From Owenia fusiformis (lineage: Eukaryota > Annelida > Polychaeta > Sabellida > Oweniidae), in the NCBI GenBank assembly GCA_903813345.2, contig CAIIXF020000011.1, forward strand, positions 65,001-129,000: DNA of 64,000 bases, written 5' to 3'. The position numbers were made by a program, and so were the translations under genes. The notes below the pieces were generated by a model. That model saw only the letters and a list, made by a program, of their open reading frames with translations. It was not told the DNA's origin and searched no databases. Below are positions 59,790 through 64,000 of the stretch, in pieces (within the stretch, counting starts at the first letter, position 1; the number at the start of each line of letters is the position of its first letter).

Positions 59790-61190
59790 AAATCCCCTCC
59801 CTCAATCAATGCTTCCCTCTCCCATTTCCTCCCCAATCATTACTTCCCTTTCCCATATACTCTCCAAATCAATGCTTCTCCAATCCACATACACCCCAAT
59901 CAATGCTCACCTCTCTCATATGCTCCCGCAATCAGTGCTCCCCACTTCCATATACTCCCCTTTCCTATATTCTCCCCCAATCATTGCTCCCTCATCCATA
60001 TACTCCCCAAATCAATGTTCCCCTTTCCAATATACTCCCCAAACCAATGCGCCCCTTTCCCATAAACTCCTCCAATCAATGCTCCCTGCTTCCATATACT
60101 CCCCCAATCAATGCTCCCCTTTACCATATACTCCCCATATTAATGCTCCCCTTTACCATATACTCCCCATATCAATGCTCCCCTCACCCATATACTACCT
60201 AAATCAATGTTCCCCTCTCCCATATACTCCCCTAATCAGTGCTCCCCTCACCCATATACTACCCAAATCAATACTCCCCTCACCCATATACTCCCCTAAT
60301 CAATACTCTCCTTTCCATAAACTCCCCAATCAATGCTCCCTGCTTCCATATACTCTCCCAATCAATGCTCCCCTTTACCATATACTCCCCATATTAATGC
60401 TCCCCTTTACCATATACTCCCCATATCAATGCTCCCCTCACCCATATACTCCCCAAATCAATGTTCCCCTCTCCCATATACTCCCCTAATCAATGCTCTC
60501 CTTTCCATATACTCTCCCAATCAATGCTCCCCTTTACCATATACTCCCCATATTAATGCTCCCCTTTACCATATACTCCCCATATCAATGCTCCCCTCAC
60601 CTAATGCTCCCCTTACCTAAATCAATGTTCCCCTCTCCCATATACTCCCCTAATCAGTGCTCCCCTCACCCATATACTACCCAAATCAATGTTCCCCTCT
60701 CCCATATACTCCCCAAATCAATGCTCTCCTTTCCATATACTCCCCAATCAATGCTCCCTGCTTCCATATACTCCCCCCCATCAATGCTCCCCTTTCCCAT
60801 ATACCCCTCCTTTCAATGCTCCCCGCTTCCATATACTCCACAATCAATGCTCCCCGCTTCCATATACTCCCCAATCAATGCTCCCCTTTTCCATATACTC
60901 CTCCTTTCAATGCTCCCCACTTCCATATAATCCCCAATCAATGTTCCCTTTTCCATATACTCCCCAATCAATGCTCCCCTTTCCCATATACTCTCCCAAT
61001 CAATGCTCCCCACTTCCATACACTCCCCAATCAATGCTCCCCTTTCCCATATACTCCCCCAATCAATGCTCCCCACTTCCATATAATCCCCAATCAATGC
61101 TTTCCTTTTCCATATACTCCTCCAATCAATGCTCCCCTTTCCTGGCCGGGGCCATATTCTCCCCCAATCATTGCTCCTCTCACCCATATA
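59790..61190. repeat. 31-bp pyrimidine-rich minisatellite in the CCT2 intron, about 45 copies
   Basis: The unit is CCAATCAATGCTCCCCTTTC, CCATATACTCC. The plus strand is strongly C/T-rich and the CCT2 sense strand purine-rich. Higher-order blocks (TTACCATATACTCCCCATAT twice, then CACCCATATACT) occur at ~60110, ~60365 and ~60530. With a 31-bp period three consecutive units cycle through all frames. Stop codons are scarce, so ORFs up to 226 codons arise that only translate the repeat. Confidence 0.95.
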
Positions 61191-62845
61191 TTTCATTCAG
61201 TGAAAATCCCTTTTGCGATATTGTTCATTTAAGACATATCAGAATGATATATCAATCCAGAGATAAGATACATTGAAACATTCTTGGCATTTGCATTAAA
61301 CAAAGTATCAAACTGTAAAGGATTTATCAGATCATACTCCATCAGGTTAAATATATAAACTCACATAAATCTTACTTTTAATACAAGCATGTAATTTTAA
61401 TTGCTTATTTGAGTAAGCTGTAGATTAAAGCGTCACAGCTAGGTGCTTATTTAAACTAAATGAGTCAGTCAAATTTCCTAAGGCTGGCAGTTTAACAACA
61501 GGTAACTGAAAGTGAGAACTTCCAGGGATTTGTAATTCTGGAAATAGCATCAAAAGTAACAAGAGTTCTTCATAATGTTTGTAAATCAAAAAAAGAAAAA
61601 AAATAGTTTCAAGGAACTTTGCAACTACAGTATTCAAATTGTTCAATATTATCCAATTGCTTTTGCTGTTGTGTCTTCAATTTACCTGTTGTCAAAAATC
61701 TAATTATAAAGAGACAGCTAGACCAACATTTCTAAAGATAACAGGAATAAAGAATCCAGACATAATAAGCAATTGCTACTTGCCATATGTTTTGCCGTTT
61801 TGCCATATGTTTACTTATTGTTTGGGTTATCATACTCATCAGATTAAAGCAGCACCCAGCTACATGCCTACTCTGATGAAGCATTTTTAATATTAGGAAT
61901 CAATGTAAAAAACTAGTAGTAAATTTAGTATGTCTCATCAGAAGGTCACTGCAACCTGAATCAAAAAGTCTTCACATTATGAGGTTTCTTAATATAAGCA
62001 AATCACTAGAGAGAATAAGTTGACTCAAAGAGTCTGCAATTGATTGCCGAGGCCATGTTTTCTTGCTTTTCTTTTTTATTATAAGCGAGGTGGAGATGTA
62101 TGGCAGTTTTATTAGAATTTTTGACTGCAGACTTTCCTAGAACAACATAAATTTTGGTAATAATAACAATCGGAGAAAATGTGTCAATGCCTGATGGTCT
62201 TTCTTTTTTGTGATTTATCTATTGTACATGAATGGGTGACACAGATTGTGTATATTCCAGTATAATACATGAGATTCATGCAACAACACGTTGTCAATTT
62301 ATAGCTTTAATACAACATGATTGTGTATGCTGTATCACTAGCATTTTCAATAAATAAATAATTCAAAATAGACTTGTTTCACATGTAATACAAGTAGAAT
62401 GAGCCTTCTATCACCCAAGCAATGAACTAATACAAACCACAAATAGAGTTGGAACAAATAATATCATTTTTTATATGATCAAATCTATTTTTCAAAAGGA
62501 ATAAACATGAGTGCAGGTTATGATAAAACAATTACTGAAAAGCTCTGTTTACTTAGGTAACTTTAAAATTGCATTCATTACTTTTACTGACTAAATCAGA
62601 AATAGCTTCCCCTTCCACATAGTCTAAAGAGACATCTATTTTCATTACTATGTTGCAATTTATCTCTTGCACCATGCAAATAGCTAACCCAATTTATTTG
62701 GGAATCGTGATAATACATGTACGTGTATATTTCTTAATTCATCTCTTTATTTTATTGCATACATATCCTTATCCTACACTTAGTGTACTAAATGTATAAT
62801 AACATGAAAAAATAAATTTGATATTTATTGGCAAAATGAATATCT
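61191..62845. other. Single-copy intronic DNA
   Basis: It is AT-rich, with no exon or element recognised. A similar phrase (AGATTAAAGC...CAGCTA) occurs near 61421 and 61842, perhaps a diverged short repeat. Confidence 0.4.
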
Positions 62846-62946
62846 GGAGGCTATCGTAATGATATACATGTACTCCGGGCGGAGGATATCGTGACGATAT
62901 ACTCCAGAAAACCCAATATGCGGAGGATATTGTGACGATATACTCC
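62846..62946. repeat. Three near-palindromic ~25-bp repeats
   Basis: GGAGGATATCGTGACGATAT followed by ACTCC occurs at 62881-62905 and, with one change, at 62922-62946. A longer variant (GGAGGCTATCGTAATGATAT, then ACATGTACTCC) is at 62846-62876. Each folds on itself around CGTGACG or CGTAATG. Confidence 0.8.
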
Positions 62947-63035
62947 GATTGTTGATTTCCCGCCAAATGGACTCTATTTGGCATGAAATTCATTTTACAA
63001 TGATATTATACATTCAGTACACTCCTTGTAAATGT

Positions 63036-63181
63036 AGGATAATCCTATGATTTTTTCAGAATAATCATTTTAATCTACTCGGTGATATTGATATATGCAC
63101 TCATTCGCTTTGCTCTCTCGTGCAGATATCAATATCACCTCGTAGATAAAAATGATATTCCTCAAAATCATAGGATATCCT
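63036..63181. mobile_element. 146-bp palindromic foldback element
   Basis: AGGATAATCCTATGATTTT at the left is matched by AAAATCATAGGATATCCT at the right. Inner GGTGATATTGATAT pairs with ATATCAATATCACC around a loop containing CATTCGCTTTGCTCTCTCG. The type resembles the palindrome at 15094 in style but not in sequence. Confidence 0.75.
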
Positions 63182-63352
63182 ATAAATATAACATATACAT
63201 GTATACAGTGCCTTAAACTGACTTTCAAATACTTCAAATTTAAATATTATTAAAATGATTATTGACTATTTTTTTTATTAATCTTATGCAGTGATTCGAC
63301 TGTTTTCTAAAATTCATAACATAGCTTAACAATTACTTGTAGGATTCAACAT

Positions 63353-63426
63353 GCCCCTGTGGCCTAATGGATAAAGGCGCTGGACTTCTGAATCAGATTT
63401 TGATAGTTAATCCAGCTGTCGGTGGT
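63353..63426 (+). pseudogene. tRNA-Arg(TCT)-like sequence, probably degenerate
   Basis: GCCCCTGTGGCCTAATGGAT resembles the 5' half of tRNA-Arg, with an A-box match (TGGCCTAATGG). The loop CTTCTGA gives anticodon TCT. The anticodon stem has mismatches, the B box is degenerate (AGTTAATCC instead of GGTTCGAATCC), and the 3' acceptor strand does not pair with GCCCCTG. It is therefore a tRNA pseudogene or the head of a tRNA-derived SINE. Its 3' edge coincides with the left edge of the CCT2 exon array. Confidence 0.6.
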
Positions 63427-63481
63427 ACAAGTTCAGCACTGTAGTATTATAAATGGGAATATAAAGATAACATAGACTTAC

Positions 63482-63543
63482 CTAGTCCCATTGTGTGTTT
63501 GCCCTCTGTATGGCAAGCACGTAGTTGTGATACAAGTTCAGCA
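63482..63543 (-). CDS. CCT2: CCT2 penultimate coding exon, array copy 1 (closest to the last exon)
   Basis: The minus strand reads one base completing a codon, then 20 codons (AELVSQLRACHTEGKHTMGL), then one base shared with the last exon. This corresponds to the CCT2 segment [20 protein letters not shown] just before the C-terminal block. Acceptor ACTACAG and donor GTAAGT are both intact. Phase joins exactly to 55352. Because 62 is not a multiple of three, inclusion of two copies would shift frame. Confidence 0.93.
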
Positions 63544-63586
63544 CTGTAGTATTATAAATGGGAATATAAAGATAACATAGACTTAC

Positions 63587-63648
63587 CTAGTCCCATTGTG
63601 TGTTTGCCCTCTGTATGGCAAGCACGTAGTTGTGATACAAGTTCAGCA
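63587..63648 (-). CDS. CCT2: CCT2 62-nt exon, array copy 2
   Basis: Identical coding sequence and intact splice sites (acceptor complement at 63649-63650, donor complement at 63581-63586). Which copy is spliced in cannot be told from sequence. Confidence 0.85.
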
Positions 63649-63691
63649 CTGTAGTATTATAAATGGGAATATAAAGATAACATAGTCTTAC

Positions 63692-63753
63692 CTAGTCCCA
63701 TTGTGTGTTTGCCCTCAGTATGGCAAGCACGTAGTTGTGATACAAGTTCAGCA
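63692..63753 (-). CDS. CCT2: CCT2 62-nt exon, array copy 3
   Basis: The donor is GTAAGA instead of GTAAGT. There is one exonic change, ACA to ACT, still Thr. The acceptor is intact. Confidence 0.8.
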
Positions 63754-63796
63754 CTGTAGTATTATAAATGGGAATATAAAGATAACATAGACTTAC

Positions 63797-63858
63797 CTAG
63801 TCCCATTGTGTGTTTGCCCTCTGTATGGCAAGCGCGTAGTTGTGATACAAGTTCAGCA
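63797..63858 (-). pseudogene. CCT2: CCT2 62-nt exon, array copy 4, acceptor AG lost
   Basis: The base at 63860 turns the acceptor AG into GG on the minus strand, so this copy lacks a canonical 3' splice site. The coding part has one change, CGT to CGC, still Arg. The donor is intact. Confidence 0.8.
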
Positions 63859-63901
63859 CCGTAGTATTATAAATAGGAATATAAAGATAACATAGACTTA
63901 C

Positions 63902-63963
63902 CTAGTCCCATTGTGTGTTTGCCCTCTGTATGGCAAGCACGTAGTTGTGATACAAGTTCAGCA
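63902..63963 (-). CDS. CCT2: CCT2 62-nt exon, array copy 5
   Basis: Coding sequence as in copy 1 with intact GTAAGT donor and ACTACAG acceptor. The intron downstream of it (toward copy 4) carries the variant AATAGG and leads to the broken acceptor. Confidence 0.85.
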
Positions 63964-64000
63964 CTGTAGTATTATAAATGGGAATATAAAGATAACATAG

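Larger units (their letters stand above)
55353..63481 (-). other. CCT2: CCT2 last intron, ~8.1 kb, filled with repeats
   Basis: It runs from the donor GTAAGT (complement at 63476-63481) to the acceptor CTTTCAG (complement at 55353). It contains the 39-bp and 31-bp minisatellites, two foldback elements, near-palindromes and a tRNA-like sequence. Between these, 56880-58180 and 61200-62840 show no recognisable exon. The length holds if the leftmost exon copy is the one used. Confidence 0.8.
63426..64000. repeat. 105-bp tandem array containing a CCT2 exon, at least 5.5 copies, open at the right edge
   Basis: TACAAGTTCAGCACTGTAGT starts at 63426, 63531, 63636, 63741, 63846 (as ...CACCGTAGT) and 63951, exactly 105 bp apart. 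Each unit is a 62-nt exon plus a 43-nt intron. Copies differ at a few positions (63686, 63717, one G in copy 4, 63860 and one A in copy 5). The array continues past the window end, so the copy number is a minimum. Confidence 0.97.

Noticed and set aside
59809-61276. Plus-strand ORFs up to 226 codons rich in Pro/Tyr/Ser
   Set aside because: They translate the 31-bp C/T-rich minisatellite in all frames and lie inside the CCT2 intron on the opposite strand.

Overview
The window is almost entirely non-coding eukaryotic DNA. It is AT-rich, has no long non-repetitive ORF, and carries GT-AG exon structure, many inverted-repeat transposable elements and many minisatellites. The only gene I can name with confidence is the 3' end of a CCT2/TCP-1 beta chaperonin gene on the minus strand. 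Its protein sequence is animal-like. Together with mariner-type elements and palindromic foldback elements this suggests a metazoan, probably a marine invertebrate; the phylum cannot be told from the sequence.

Layout. 1-8.2 kb: a ~160-bp satellite, a decayed retroelement-like coding fragment and several nested inverted-repeat elements, one with a decayed mariner-type transposase end. 8.4-12.1 kb: two minisatellites (56 bp and ~22 bp units). 12.1-14.2 kb: mostly single-copy, with one inverted-repeat element. 14.2-24.95 kb: a 5,358-bp segment present twice in direct tandem, seemingly differing only in homopolymer length. 24.5-26.9 kb: a cluster of elements ending in CCTATCACACCAAACTA. 26.2-31.2 kb: 50-bp and ~51-bp arrays, both interrupted by inserted elements. 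31.2-41.7 kb: further arrays (27, ~69, 36, 20, 168, ~128 and 27 bp), with a cleanly resolved mariner-type insertion in the 168-bp array. 41.7-54.7 kb: single-copy DNA, several foldback elements, some nested, and one weak candidate 5' exon. 54.8-64 kb: the CCT2 3' region.

CCT2. The last coding exon (55183-55352) is separated by an ~8.1-kb intron from the preceding 62-nt exon. That intron holds two large minisatellites and several foldback elements. The 62-nt exon is itself tandemly repeated, with splice sites and a 43-nt intron, at least five times and runs off the right edge. This exon array is the most unusual thing in the window.

Repeats dominate: about a dozen unrelated tandem arrays cover roughly a quarter of the window. 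Long ORFs inside them are products of repeat units divisible by three or poor in stop codons. I do not call them genes.
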